64,000 nucleotides of DNA from Flagellimonas nanhaiensis (GCF_003382275.1 NZ_QTJX01000002.1:186001-250000), one strand, 5' to 3'; positions 1 through 9,641 are shown, numbered from the stretch's first letter. The notes: generated from the sequence alone by a model not told the origin. Numbers and translations: made by a program.

Positions 1-673
1 TGAATCAGAAACTGATGATGTAAACTTGGTAGATCCTGTTGTATTGGAATCCGTTGATCCTTCAACCCTTACAACCAATTCCAATGGGTTTCCAGAGAAA
101 ACCTTTGAAGCAACAGGAGATGAAGTGTTACTAGCTTTGGGAATAGACCCTGCCAATGTTGAAGGAGGAGATGCCGTTGTATTTTCCATTGTGATCAAAA
201 TGGCCAATGGAACCGTGTTTTCTTCCTCAAATACTGGAGATAGCGTCCGCGGTGAACTCTTCTTTAATTCTCCCCTGGATTATTCCTCCACCATTGTTTG
301 CATACTATCAGAAGTGCCGGCGGGAGATTGGGTGGTGGAAATGGAAGATTCATACCCTGACGGCTGGCAAACCAGCACAGAAAATGGTGGTCCAGGAATT
401 ACCGTCACCTTGAACACCGGGGACGTCTTTGAAGTTGGACTATGCTCTCCTTTCGAACAGCCTTCATACGATTGTACAAGTGAACTTGGCAGCGGAAGCG
501 CCACAGTAACTATTCCTCCCGGAATAACGTCAGCAGATTGGTACTTTCCAGGAGATATCTATGGCGAAATTTCTTATCGTATTTATGCCCCTAGTGGAAA
601 TTTGGTTGCATCGTATACCGCCAGTGGACCAGCGCAAGGAGGCCCTATCTCATTAAATTTATGTGAAGAATAA
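1..673 (+). CDS. C-terminal part of a secreted protein of unknown function (5' end outside window)
   Basis: The frame is open from base 2 to the TAA at 671-673, so the gene begins to the left of the window; the TTG at 26 need not be its start. About 223 residues are visible. They are acidic, rich in Gly, Ser, Thr and Pro, with few Lys or Arg and three spaced Cys, a composition typical of extracellular beta-sandwich modules. I recognise no family. A strong terminator follows 25 bp downstream, so this is the last gene of its transcript. A surface or exported role is inferred from composition only. Confidence 0.75.
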   Translation, partial: ESETDDVNLVDPVVLESVDPSTLTTNSNGFPEKTFEATGDEVLLALGIDPANVEGGDAVVFSIVIKMANGTVFSSSNTGDSVRGELFFNSPLDYSSTIVCILSEVPAGDWVVEMEDSYPDGWQTSTENGGPGITVTLNTGDVFEVGLCSPFEQPSYDCTSELGSGSATVTIPPGITSADWYFPGDIYGEISYRIYAPSGNLVASYTASGPAQGGPISLNLCEE

Positions 674-696
674 TAGCTTTCAATAATTTAATCCTT

Positions 697-726
697 AAAA
701 AAAAAGCGCCATTGGGCGCTTTTTGT
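697..726 (+). terminator. Rho-independent terminator
   Basis: An A-run leads into AGCGCC-attg-GGCGCT followed by a T-run. The A/T arms extend the stem on both sides, so it could work in both directions. Confidence 0.85.
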
Positions 727-903
727 CTTTATAATAAATGAGAATCTCCATTGCTACAATTGTGGACTATTGTTAGTTAGAGTTTGGCACATGGGGCGGG
801 GTTTTAAAATGGCCACAGCAAATAAGGAAACTTTGGATTATTTTAGCCGTAAGGGGTTTAAAACCCAAATTCCATTTTCCAAAATGCTCCTATCGCCATT
901 CCA

Positions 904-1638
904 ATGAAAAACACAATCCGTCTGGCAATATGCCTGTTTGCCCTACTGGGCTGCAAGCAAATTCCCGAAAAGAAAATCAATTATGAAAGCGAAACTCTTA
1001 AGATTCAACAGCTTTCTCCACAAACATTTCTGCATATATCCTATTTGAAAACCGAAACCTGGGGGAAAGTAGGTTGTAATGGCGCAATTTTTATTTCGGA
1101 TGGGGAAGCCATTGTTTTTGATACCCCAATTAACGATGTCGTATCAGCAGATTTGATCAATTGGGTGGAAAAGGAGCTCCAATGTGCCATAAAAGCAGTA
1201 GTGGTTACGCATTTCCATGATGACTGTCTCGGAGGACTCAACGCATTTCACGAAAGAGAAATAACTTCTTACGCCAACTCAAGAACCCTAAAATTGGTTC
1301 CGGAGCATTTGACCCTTCCCCAAAACGGTTTTTCTTCCTCCATGAAAATTCCAATAGGCAGCGAGGTGATAACTTTGGATTTTTTGGGAGAAGGACATAC
1401 TTTGGACAACATCGTGGGTTATTTTCCCAAAGATGGTGTTTTGTTTGGAGGTTGTTTGTTAAAATCAATGGGAGCGGGAAAAGGAAATCTGGAAGATGCC
1501 AACACCTCAGAATGGTCAAACACGGTATCCAAGGTTAAATCAAAGTATTCGGAGGCCACCATCATTGTCCCAGGTCATGGAAAAGTAGGCGGGAGAGAAC
1601 TTTTGGATTTTACCATCGACCTTTTTAAAACCCCATAA
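904..1638 (+). CDS. Subclass B1-type metallo-beta-lactamase, lipoprotein
   Basis: A 244-residue MBL-fold hydrolase. The N-terminus is a type II signal peptide with lipobox LLGC, lipid-modified Cys17. The zinc ligands match the full B1 set: H103, H105 and D107 in HFHDD, H165 in GEGHT, C184 in GGCLLKS and H225 in PGHG. The GGCLLKS stretch and the length fit true B1 enzymes rather than glyoxalase-II-type MBL proteins. Family knowledge: B1 enzymes use two zinc ions to open beta-lactams including carbapenems. Actual substrate range is unproven. It stands alone between two terminators and converges with the ppiD-like gene. Confidence 0.85.
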   Translation: MKNTIRLAICLFALLGCKQIPEKKINYESETLKIQQLSPQTFLHISYLKTETWGKVGCNGAIFISDGEAIVFDTPINDVVSADLINWVEKELQCAIKAVVVTHFHDDCLGGLNAFHEREITSYANSRTLKLVPEHLTLPQNGFSSSMKIPIGSEVITLDFLGEGHTLDNIVGYFPKDGVLFGGCLLKSMGAGKGNLEDANTSEWSNTVSKVKSKYSEATIIVPGHGKVGGRELLDFTIDLFKTP

Positions 1639-1640
1639 AA

Positions 1641-1663
1641 GAAGCCTCCTTTAAGGAGGCTTC
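1641..1663. terminator. Bidirectional terminator between convergent genes
   Basis: GAAGCCTCC-tttaa-GGAGGCTTC is a perfect 9-bp stem between two converging genes. A/T tracts on the two sides are short, so bidirectional use is inferred. Confidence 0.7.
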
Positions 1664-1686
1664 TTCATATTAAGTTTAGTTCCAAA

Positions 1687-3807
1687 TTAATAGAATGTAG
1701 CTCTTTTATCTTCAATTTCAGCACCTTCTTTAAGTGCATTGTAAACGTCTGTGTTTACTCTGTTTGCTGCACTAGTTCGTAGGTTATTTGCATACGTACT
1801 GAAGTTTTCCATCTTAGGCGCATCTTCCTTCTTGATTACTTTTATCATAAACACTCCGGTTTCTCCCTTGATCAGTCCAGAGGTTTGATTTAAATCCAAT
1901 CCAAAAGCAGTTCCGATTACCAAAGGTTCTCTCCCTGCTCCCGCAATTGTAGGTGATTTTATGTTCAAAGATGAAGCGCTGCTCAAAGTAATGTTGTTGT
2001 CTGAAGCTATAGCTTCCATTGCTTTATTTTGATTGGCAGCAATGATTTGCTCTGCTTTGCGCTCTTTTCTTATTTTGGGAAGTGCAGTAGCTGAAGCATC
2101 TTCTGGGGACATAAGTCCTTTTTTGTACTTTTTGGTCAACTGGGCAATGGCATATCCATTGTTTACATTGAAACGTTTGATATCTCCCACTTTGGTATCA
2201 TCATTAAAGGCCCATTGAACAATTACACGTTGAGATCCAAGACCTGGTAGGTTCTCGTCCATTTCCTTGATTTTGTTCACGGGACGAACAGCATATCCAT
2301 CTTCTTTGGCTATATCACCAAAAGCTTCTGCTTCGGCATCCAAAGAAGCCATTTCAAATTTTGTGGCGTCTGTAAAAAGAGTATTAATGGTCTCTTCTGA
2401 AGGAGCAACTTCCCTTGAAAGGGTAGCTACTTGAACAATATCTTGCTTGTCGTCAATTTTGATTACGTGATAACCAAACTGAGTCTCAACCAAATCAACA
2501 GTTCCAACAGGGTTTCCAAAACAGAAGTCGTTAAACGCATCTGCCATAACGCCTTCTTGGAAATAGCCTAGGTCTCCACCTCTAGGTGCAGAAGGTCCAT
2601 CTGAATTTTCCCTTGCCAACGTGGTGAACACAGCATCTTCTTTTTGAGCTTCAGCAAGAATTTCCCTTGCTTTGGCCTCGGCTTCCTCTTTGGTTCTGGT
2701 TATAGTTGGATTGGCACGTTCAGCTCCTTGCCATGTAAATAGGATATGGCTGGCCTTTACAGTACCGTTGGCCTTTTTGTCCATAATCTTGGAAACCCTA
2801 AAAAAGTCTCCATCCCTATAAGGTCCATGGATCTCACCAACTCCAAGAGCCATCAATGTATCAGCCACTACGGAAGGTAAATCGTTTTTAGACTTATAAA
2901 TAGTATCGAATTTGCTATCAGAATTTCTGTCAAGGAAGGCTTCCATATCTGTGGTGTTCCTAAAACCTGGTACAGTATCTGTAGCATTTCTATCTTCAAA
3001 AAATTCCACAGTGTCATCAAGAAGTGCACTCACAGCGTCCTCAACAGCCTTTTCATCATCTGCAGAAGCCTTTTCTTCAAAATAAACAAAACGGATATCA
3101 CGAGCCTTCTCTTGTTCAAATTCGTCTTTATGGTCACTGATGTAAGACTGAATCTCAGTTTTGGAAACCTCGATGGTGCTGTCGGCTATAGAGGTATAAG
3201 GAACTCTAACATACTGAATGTCCAATTTTTGGTTGGCCAGGTTGTAATCAAATTCCCCCTCCTTAAGAGTTGCTCCAAGGCCTCCTCTTACCAGGTTAAA
3301 GTACATTCTTTCTTTCGCAGCTTGAATAATGGCTTTTTCATCTTGTAGCCAAGCATCATAACGTAAAGGATCGTTTACTTTCCAGTCAGCTATGGCACTT
3401 CTAAAAACCTCCTCGTTGAAGATTCCGTTTTCATCTTGAAAATCTGGAATCTGGGCATATCCTGAAGTCTTGACAAACTCAACAATCTGATCGCTCTCCA
3501 CATCAATTCCCAAATCTTCAAATTGTTGATTGAGAATGGCCTTTCTAATTTCTTGGTCATAAACCGTGCTTACCAGTTGCAAGGATGAAAAGTTAGGACC
3601 ATACCTTCTTGAGGCCGTTTCTACTTCTTTTCTAAAGTTATCAATGGAAATACTTTCTCCATTAACCTCAGCCACCGCGGAGCCAATTTTTGCTCCACCA
3701 AAATCGTTACTGGTAAAGACCCCGGATATTACAAATGCGAACAACGCCATACCAATGATCAAAATCAATACCGTTGTTCGTTTTCTAATATTCTCTAATA
3801 TTGCCAT
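1687..3807 (-). CDS. Membrane-anchored peptidyl-prolyl cis-trans isomerase, PpiD/SurA type
   Basis: A 706-residue foldase. One N-terminal transmembrane helix (about residues 13-32) follows a short basic cytoplasmic tail, the PpiD layout, leaving the rest in the periplasm. A SurA_N-like chaperone region follows, then a parvulin (PPIC) domain at about 345-455, marked by KASHILF, the SDGPSAPRGGDLG segment and FGYHVIKI. The C-terminal ~250 residues are helical, as in related flavobacterial proteins. Its role is folding of exported and outer-membrane proteins. It ends the minus-strand envelope run that includes lptC and a barrel protein, consistent with envelope assembly. Confidence 0.9.
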   Translation of the reverse strand: MAILENIRKRTTVLILIIGMALFAFVISGVFTSNDFGGAKIGSAVAEVNGESISIDNFRKEVETASRRYGPNFSSLQLVSTVYDQEIRKAILNQQFEDLGIDVESDQIVEFVKTSGYAQIPDFQDENGIFNEEVFRSAIADWKVNDPLRYDAWLQDEKAIIQAAKERMYFNLVRGGLGATLKEGEFDYNLANQKLDIQYVRVPYTSIADSTIEVSKTEIQSYISDHKDEFEQEKARDIRFVYFEEKASADDEKAVEDAVSALLDDTVEFFEDRNATDTVPGFRNTTDMEAFLDRNSDSKFDTIYKSKNDLPSVVADTLMALGVGEIHGPYRDGDFFRVSKIMDKKANGTVKASHILFTWQGAERANPTITRTKEEAEAKAREILAEAQKEDAVFTTLARENSDGPSAPRGGDLGYFQEGVMADAFNDFCFGNPVGTVDLVETQFGYHVIKIDDKQDIVQVATLSREVAPSEETINTLFTDATKFEMASLDAEAEAFGDIAKEDGYAVRPVNKIKEMDENLPGLGSQRVIVQWAFNDDTKVGDIKRFNVNNGYAIAQLTKKYKKGLMSPEDASATALPKIRKERKAEQIIAANQNKAMEAIASDNNITLSSASSLNIKSPTIAGAGREPLVIGTAFGLDLNQTSGLIKGETGVFMIKVIKKEDAPKMENFSTYANNLRTSAANRVNTDVYNALKEGAEIEDKRATFY

Positions 3808-3891
3808 TTTACTGCTTGTTTTCTATATTTTCAGTGGGCGAAAATACCATTTTCTTTTCAAATAGGAAAGCCCAAAAAGCACTGGAAACTG

Positions 3892-5181
3892 TTAATCCTC
3901 AGGATGAACCTGAACGCTTACCAGGTCAATTTTTGTATTGGACACTTCTAGGATCTGAAATGTAAAATTTTCGATTTTTACCTCAGAGTCCTGTTCTGGT
4001 ATATCTCCTGTTTCACTCACGATCAATCCACCCAATGTTTCGTACTCTTCACTTTCGGGAAGTTCCAATTTGTAGTTTTCATTGATATAATCTACCTCTA
4101 AACGGGCCGAAAACTTATAGACATTCTCACTGAGCTGCTCTTCGTGTAGGTCTGTACTGTCATGTTCGTCCTCTATTTCTCCAAACAATTCCTCAATAAT
4201 ATCCTCTACGGTCAAAATTCCCGAAGTACCGCCATATTCATCAAGTACCACCGCAATACTCTTCCTCTTTTTGGTCAATACATTTAAGATATCCTGAATA
4301 AGCATGGTCTCTGGCACAAATTCCACAGGAAGCAGAATGCTCTTTATGGTCTTGGGTTTTTTAAAGAGTTCATAAGAGTGCACATATCCAATAATTTCGT
4401 CTATACTTTCTTTGAATACCAAAATTTTGGAGTACCCGGTCTCTGAGAACAATTTGGTCAGATTTTTTGGAGTCTCATCAATATCCACAGCCATGATTTC
4501 CGTACGTGGCACCATCACTTCCCTGGCCTTTACGGTAGAAAATTCCAACGCATTCTGAAAAATCTGGATTTCAGAATCCACCTCATCTTCTTCTTCCACG
4601 GTTTCCATTTGCTCTGTGATATAATCCCCAAGTTCCAATTTGGTAAATGCCAGTTGCACCTCATCTCCTTCCGTCTTGAAAAATACCCGAAGGATAAAAT
4701 CCGAAACCTTGATTACAAACCAGGAAATAACGGAAAAAAGAACGTAGAAAAAGTATGCCGGTACTGCCAGTACTTTTAATAGTGTATTGGAATAAATCTG
4801 AAAAAGCACTTTGGGCAGGAATTCTGCAGTAAGCAGAATGATAAGCGTGGAAATTACAGTTTGGGAAAGCAAACTGAAATCTGTGAGCAATGAATTTACA
4901 AACTCAGAATTTGTGGGAACCAGATTTTGGAACCAATCCATGAGCATGTCGCCCATGAACAATCCATATACCACCAGGGCAATATTGTTGCCGATGAGCA
5001 TGGTAGCAATGAACTTTGAGGGTTTTTCGGTAAGCCACGTAAGGACCTTGGCCAAAATACCTTCTTGCTTCTTTTCAATTTCAATGTGAATTCTGTTTGC
5101 TGATACAAAAGCTATCTCCATTCCAGAAAAGAAAGCCGAGAAAAGCAGCGAAAGCACTATGATAAGCAGCGAGGAATCCAA
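3892..5181 (-). CDS. HlyC/CorC-family membrane protein (CNNM/DUF21 + CBS pair + CorC domain)
   Basis: A 429-residue protein. The first ~160 residues form the CNNM (DUF21) domain with about four hydrophobic segments and the SAFFSGMEIAF signature. Two CBS motifs lie at about 205-330 (REVMVPRTEI; DEYGGTSGILTVEDIIEELFG), followed by a C-terminal CorC_HlyC domain. The family is linked to divalent-cation homeostasis; the flavobacterial GldE protein is a paralogue. This copy is next to lptC and ppiD rather than gldD, so I do not call it GldE. The start lies 3 bp after the stop of the upstream small gene, suggesting co-transcription. Confidence 0.88.
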   Translation of the reverse strand: MDSSLLIIVLSLLFSAFFSGMEIAFVSANRIHIEIEKKQEGILAKVLTWLTEKPSKFIATMLIGNNIALVVYGLFMGDMLMDWFQNLVPTNSEFVNSLLTDFSLLSQTVISTLIILLTAEFLPKVLFQIYSNTLLKVLAVPAYFFYVLFSVISWFVIKVSDFILRVFFKTEGDEVQLAFTKLELGDYITEQMETVEEEDEVDSEIQIFQNALEFSTVKAREVMVPRTEIMAVDIDETPKNLTKLFSETGYSKILVFKESIDEIIGYVHSYELFKKPKTIKSILLPVEFVPETMLIQDILNVLTKKRKSIAVVLDEYGGTSGILTVEDIIEELFGEIEDEHDSTDLHEEQLSENVYKFSARLEVDYINENYKLELPESEEYETLGGLIVSETGDIPEQDSEVKIENFTFQILEVSNTKIDLVSVQVHPED

Positions 5182-5184
5182 AAT

Positions 5185-5388
5185 CTATTGTTGATTATCC
5201 TTTTTTCTTTGTTCAAAACGTTTGCGGTATCTTCTTCGGAAAAGGAACATTGCAATGGAAACCACTGCAAAAAAGATGAAGATATAAGTTTCCTTTGGGT
5301 CAATGCTCCAAAGCGTTGCAATTTTGTATATGGAGATTATCGCTACCGCCAAATAGAGGTATTCTGTGTATCGTAAAATCTTTATCAT
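5185..5388 (-). CDS. Small two-helix membrane protein, unknown function
   Basis: 67 residues with two hydrophobic segments (about 10-28 and 36-52) and a strongly basic C-terminal tail (RRRYRKRFEQRKK), predicting a cytoplasmic C-terminus. It is packed between lptC and the CorC-type gene with gaps of 1 and 3 bp, which supports a real co-transcribed gene. No family recognised. Confidence 0.75.
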   Translation of the reverse strand: MIKILRYTEYLYLAVAIISIYKIATLWSIDPKETYIFIFFAVVSIAMFLFRRRYRKRFEQRKKDNQQ

Positions 5389-5389
5389 G

Positions 5390-5992
5390 TTACTCTTTTT
5401 CTTTGATGGTCATTAGGCCATAGGTCTTGTGGGCCTTAAAAAAACTAAAATCCTTGTTGAAGTCCATTCCTTCCCCGTCCATTACAGTACCATCTTCCGG
5501 ATTAGTGTATGTGAAGGCTTCTTCTGTAAAAATCCAATTATTCTTTCTGTCATAGAACAGCTGCGGAGTTTCCAGTTTTTTACCGTCATGACTCTCAATC
5601 ACCACATTTCCTTGCAAATCTATCAAGTTGGTTTGTGAATACACAATTCCGTAGTCTGCTGTAATTACACTTTTCTGGTTCTTCTCATCAAAAAAGTCCA
5701 CTTTAAGTCCTTCTGGAAAGGTACGGAACTTAAAACTTTGGTTATCGTAATCTTCTGTAATGGGACTGGTCAAAACAGCAATAATCCTTGAATTTGATGA
5801 ATCCTGGGTGTTCAACTCCTTAACGGCTTCCGTATAAGTAAGGGTAAAATTCTGTGCCACACCTTGTGGAAAAACAGGTCTAACGGCCTCTTCTCCTATA
5901 CGTTCATAATCATCTTTACAGGATATAAAAATGATTGCCACGGTAAAAACCGTGGCAAAACATTTGAAGCTATTTTTTAAAATGTGTCTCAC
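5390..5992 (-). CDS. lptC: LPS export system periplasmic protein LptC (lipoprotein form)
   Basis: 200 residues. A signal peptide ends in a lipobox at IFISC, so the protein is probably lipid-anchored rather than held by an N-terminal helix as in E. coli. The body has the repeated beta-strand pattern of the LptC/OstA jelly roll (DYGIVYSQTNLIDLQGNV; LETPQLFYDRKNNWI). LptC passes lipopolysaccharide from the LptBFG transporter to LptA. It sits between the TPR gene (1-bp gap) and the small membrane protein, inside a run of envelope genes. Family assignment rests on this pattern and on synteny. Confidence 0.85.
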   Translation of the reverse strand: MRHILKNSFKCFATVFTVAIIFISCKDDYERIGEEAVRPVFPQGVAQNFTLTYTEAVKELNTQDSSNSRIIAVLTSPITEDYDNQSFKFRTFPEGLKVDFFDEKNQKSVITADYGIVYSQTNLIDLQGNVVIESHDGKKLETPQLFYDRKNNWIFTEEAFTYTNPEDGTVMDGEGMDFNKDFSFFKAHKTYGLMTIKEKE

Positions 5993-5993
5993 T

Positions 5994-7367
5994 CTATAGA
6001 TTGGGCACTTTAACGCTGCCTCCTACCCAACAACTAAAGCTTACTGATTTACCTGCCATACCGGAGGTGAAAATCATTTCTTTGGTAGGTGCCTTTGCAG
6101 CATAGCTAGCAGCAGATTTGTTGGCCCGTCCACTCAAAGAAGGGTCTACTCTACCAGCTTTTCTCGCCATATCGGCCGCTTTCCAATAAATTGCCCTTTT
6201 CTCAAAAGGTGTGCTACCACATGCATTTGCACTACTTGCGTACAAATTGGCAATCAACAAATATGCTTTTCCATTGGACGGATTGGCATTTATGGCCTTT
6301 TGGGCATAATTTCTTGCTTGTGATTTGCTACTTCTTCTTACTGTAGTTGCAATTTTATAAAGGATATTGGATTTTCTATAAGGGTCTGTCTCCAATTCCA
6401 CTGCTTTGTTGAAATCTGCAATGGCTCCTTTGTTGTCTCCGGCCTTTTGCTTAAGTGTACCTCCATAGAGGTAGGCATCAGCAGAAGGGTCTAAAGCCAA
6501 TTGGGCCTCAAATAGTTTTCTAAACATTGGGTCGTCCGTACACTCTTTGGAGAACATTCTTCCTACGGCACGCTTAACCCAGTTTACATCACCTTTTTTG
6601 GCCTCGTAACTCTTTTCATATAGAGGAATAAGGTTGTCACAATCTGCTAAAGCTCCCAATTTGGAATCTATACTTGTGGCAATCTTTCCATACGACTCAG
6701 AATTGGTCTCATAAACTCTCTTTCTCTTTTTCTCTTTTGAGGTAAGAGCTGTTCCAGAGTCTTCCTTCTCCAATAGTTTTTGAAGCGCAGCAGTAAGTTT
6801 TTTGTTTTCTGCTTCTACCTTCTCGGTTACATCATCATAAATATCAAATACCTCTTGAAGGTCTTTTGCACCTGTTCCGTGAAGATCTACCAAACTGGAG
6901 AAGTATAGGTACAACGCCTTAGGGTTCTTAAAGTTTTTTCTATCCTCTTTAAATGCCTTGTCCAACATTCCGTACAACTGATCGGTTGACGCCATATCGT
7001 TGTCATAAAGCAAAAGAGCTTTGTCTATGGCAACATCAGCTTTGGAAAACTTGTTAGGGAAATACTTCAAGCTGTTGTCATACATTGCAAGGATATCCTG
7101 GATAAAACCATCCTTATCGGCACCTGAAGAATTTTTGATCTTGTGCTTCAAAATCTTTTCACCATAGGAAAAGTTGGCTTTGTTGATATCCGGGCAGCTT
7201 TCGTATACCATTTTCCATGGTTCATAGGCTGCATCATAGTTTTTTACTTTGGCGTGTTCTGCGTAAATGGAAAGATTGGTCATGCACTCCGGATTCTGTG
7301 CTTGAGCCATACTTAATCCCACCGACATAAGGACCGCTATCATCGTTAAGTAGTACTTCTTCTTCAT
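5994..7367 (-). CDS. Secreted tetratricopeptide-repeat protein
   Basis: The likely start is the ATG at 7367 (MKKKYYLTMIAVLMS), which begins a typical Sec signal peptide ending near SMAQAQ; a longer frame up to 7397 adds 10 residues in front of it. Mature protein is about 435 residues, Lys- and Ala-rich and helical, with recognisable TPR units in the second half (GDNKGAIADFNKAVELETDP; SQARNYAQKAINANPSNGKA). It is probably a periplasmic scaffold. Only 1 bp separates it from lptC, so the two are likely co-translated. Specific partners cannot be named. Confidence 0.85.
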   Translation of the reverse strand: MKKKYYLTMIAVLMSVGLSMAQAQNPECMTNLSIYAEHAKVKNYDAAYEPWKMVYESCPDINKANFSYGEKILKHKIKNSSGADKDGFIQDILAMYDNSLKYFPNKFSKADVAIDKALLLYDNDMASTDQLYGMLDKAFKEDRKNFKNPKALYLYFSSLVDLHGTGAKDLQEVFDIYDDVTEKVEAENKKLTAALQKLLEKEDSGTALTSKEKKRKRVYETNSESYGKIATSIDSKLGALADCDNLIPLYEKSYEAKKGDVNWVKRAVGRMFSKECTDDPMFRKLFEAQLALDPSADAYLYGGTLKQKAGDNKGAIADFNKAVELETDPYRKSNILYKIATTVRRSSKSQARNYAQKAINANPSNGKAYLLIANLYASSANACGSTPFEKRAIYWKAADMARKAGRVDPSLSGRANKSAASYAAKAPTKEMIFTSGMAGKSVSFSCWVGGSVKVPNL

Positions 7368-7470
7368 CTTACTAATTTTAAAGTGGTTAATGTACAAATT
7401 TTCAATAAAAAAACATCTTAAAGAAAACTATATGAGTGGTTATTTATGAATTTTCAAAAAAAAGTCCCCA

Positions 7471-8736
7471 TCAATTAATTTTTCTTTTGACAAACCATCT
7501 ATCATTTAAGGATAGTCCCACATTAAATTTAAAGTAACTCTCCTCAATAAGGTTTGCATCGGTTGTGCCCCTTCTTCCCACCTCAAAACCAAGGTTTAAA
7601 TTTGAGAAAGAGTTGCCCAACGGTAGACCAAATCCAAAAGTTATGCCAAAATTATTGATCTCTTTGTTATTCACTTCAAGGCCGGTTACATCATAACGTA
7701 ATCCTGCCCTATAGGTAATCCTATTAAAATAGCTTGAAAGGGATTGATAATCAGGAATGAAATATCCTCCAAAGGCCATTGTACTGGCATCATTGTAGAT
7801 GACATTTTCCAATCCCAAAAAATCGTTTTTGAAATCACTGAATTGTTGGAAACTGTATTCCCCGCCTACAAACCACTTCTTATTTTCACCAAAACCAAGT
7901 CCAAGAGTGGTCTTTGTGGGGATTTTTAGTTCTGTATTTCGAAGGTTTACAGCATCCAAATCAACATCTATAACCTCAATATCATCTCCTGTAACCAAAG
8001 AGAACGAACCTAAGCGCTCTGAATTTTCAGAAACCAGATTGGCCTGGGTATTGATCAAAACAGAAGTGTATAAGGTGTACTTATCCTTAATGGTAGGGTT
8101 ATAGTTGACGGCATAGTTAAAATCCAAGCCATTGATGCGAGACTCACGTCTGTCCAAGGTACCAAACTGAACATCTTCAACACTCTGAAGCCTCTCATAC
8201 TCCAATGTGCCAAAGTTATAGCTGACAGTGGCTCCAAAGCTCAAATTTTGAATAGGTTCAAAACCAAGGGACAAGTAAACTCTATTGAGCCCCCCGTCTC
8301 CATTGAAAACATTGGTGACCGTAGCTCCATCACCATTTGTGGTCTCATTGGCAAGATTATATCCCACTGAGGAATACGGCATTAGACCAAATCCCACACC
8401 AACATTCTTTGCTACCGGAAATCCTATGGCCAAATAATCCAAATTGGTAACGGACACATTCTGCTCCTCTGTAAAATCCTTTAATCGAAACTCGGAATGA
8501 GAAATTCCGGCCGTGTAAGCGGTCAGCTTTAATTTGGAATAGGCGGCCGGGTTGCTGAGATTGATATGAATGCTATCAGCGTACATGCTGATGCCCCCCA
8601 TCATTTGATTGTCGACCGTACCATTGTTTCTCAGGTCTCCCACTCCAAAAAAAGAATATGGTGATAGTGTACCGCTTTGCGCAAAAAGGCCATGGGCGGC
8701 CACGCAAAATAAAGCAATCAAAAACTTCTTAACCAT
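7471..8736 (-). CDS. Outer-membrane beta-barrel protein
   Basis: 421 residues with a signal peptide cleaved near GLFAQS. The mature part has alternating amphipathic strands, many Asn/Gly turns, GVGFGLMPYSSVGY-like strands and an aromatic C-terminal strand. The opening SGTLSPYSFFGVGDL and the NPAAYS segment resemble the FadL/OmpP1-like barrels common in Flavobacteriaceae. No substrate is evident. It follows coaX with no gap (coaX stop at 8737, this start at 8736) and precedes the TPR/lptC genes. Confidence 0.8.
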   Translation of the reverse strand: MVKKFLIALFCVAAHGLFAQSGTLSPYSFFGVGDLRNNGTVDNQMMGGISMYADSIHINLSNPAAYSKLKLTAYTAGISHSEFRLKDFTEEQNVSVTNLDYLAIGFPVAKNVGVGFGLMPYSSVGYNLANETTNGDGATVTNVFNGDGGLNRVYLSLGFEPIQNLSFGATVSYNFGTLEYERLQSVEDVQFGTLDRRESRINGLDFNYAVNYNPTIKDKYTLYTSVLINTQANLVSENSERLGSFSLVTGDDIEVIDVDLDAVNLRNTELKIPTKTTLGLGFGENKKWFVGGEYSFQQFSDFKNDFLGLENVIYNDASTMAFGGYFIPDYQSLSSYFNRITYRAGLRYDVTGLEVNNKEINNFGITFGFGLPLGNSFSNLNLGFEVGRRGTTDANLIEESYFKFNVGLSLNDRWFVKRKIN

Positions 8737-9465
8737 CTAACGTTTGTTGTATTCCAGCAAGTAATTTAGCCCCTTCAGGAGGAATTTAGAATTCGCAAAT
8801 ATGGTGTTTTTTAGCCTTTTGGCAAAAAAATGGGAGTCTCCGCCTGTTAAAATAACTGTTAAATCTTGAAAACGTGTTCTGTATTGATCAATAACCCCGT
8901 CTACTTCCATTGAAACCCCGTTGATTACCCCACTGTGCATACTGGAGTTTGTGGAGTTGCCAATAAAGTCCAAAACCTCTTCGGGTTCAAGCAAAGGCAA
9001 TCCAGCAGTTTGGTTGTTCATGGCCTTGTACCGCATCCGTATACCTGGTGAAATGGCTCCTCCGATATATTCCCCGGCATCATTGACCATATCATAAGTA
9101 ATACAGGTACCCGCGTCTATGATAAGGGTATTGCCCCGCGGATTGTGATAAAAAGCAGCTGTAGCCAGGGCAACCCTGTCCATTCCCAAGGTATGGGGTG
9201 TGGCATAGCTATTTTTAAAAGGTACTTTGGAATCATGGGACAGTACATGGACTTTGCAAAAAAGGGAAACAATGTCTTTTTCTTTATGCTCCAATTTGCC
9301 CACGGAAGAAATCAAGGCGTGTCTTATTTTTGGAAACTGCTCAAAAAGTTCCTTGACCTTGGAGAGGAACAAACCGGATTCCGAACTTTGGTGCAAGAGC
9401 AGTGTACTGTTTTCAAAAACAGCATACTTGATCAGGGTATTGCCAATGTCTATCACCAAATTCAT
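8737..9465 (-). CDS. coaX: Type III pantothenate kinase
   Basis: 242 residues from the ATG at 9465; the frame extends upstream to 9567 but those codons overlap the tRNA promoter and are not needed. MNLVIDIGNTLIKYAVF is the phosphate-1 motif of the ASKHA fold and GMDRVALATAA plus LIIDAGTCITYDMV are typical of CoaX. GGAISPGI and LTGGDSHFF complete the family pattern. It performs the first step of coenzyme A synthesis, ATP plus pantothenate to 4'-phosphopantothenate. It is the first gene of the minus-strand envelope run and lies divergent to tRNA-Phe. Confidence 0.93.
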   Translation of the reverse strand: MNLVIDIGNTLIKYAVFENSTLLLHQSSESGLFLSKVKELFEQFPKIRHALISSVGKLEHKEKDIVSLFCKVHVLSHDSKVPFKNSYATPHTLGMDRVALATAAFYHNPRGNTLIIDAGTCITYDMVNDAGEYIGGAISPGIRMRYKAMNNQTAGLPLLEPEEVLDFIGNSTNSSMHSGVINGVSMEVDGVIDQYRTRFQDLTVILTGGDSHFFAKRLKNTIFANSKFLLKGLNYLLEYNKR

Positions 9466-9517
9466 AATACAAAGATGGAGAATTGAAAAAAAACCCGTGC
9501 CTTTTTTCAGGTTTTTG

Positions 9518-9548
9518 TTTGTATATCCTAATTTTGAAATTATATTTG
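9518..9548 (+). promoter_or_regulatory. Bacteroidota-type promoter of tRNA-Phe
   Basis: TTTG (9518-9521), a 19-bp spacer and TATATTTG (9541-9548) match the Bacteroidota -33/-7 consensus TTG / TAnnTTTG. The tRNA begins 20 bp after the -7 element. Confidence 0.75.
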
Positions 9549-9567
9549 CACCCGCTTTATTGAGCAT

Positions 9568-9640
<73 letters not shown>

Positions 9641-9641
9641 C

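Noticed and set aside
3892-5181. Naming the CorC-type gene gldE
   Set aside because: gldD, the usual partner of gldE, is not adjacent; many flavobacteria have several paralogues.
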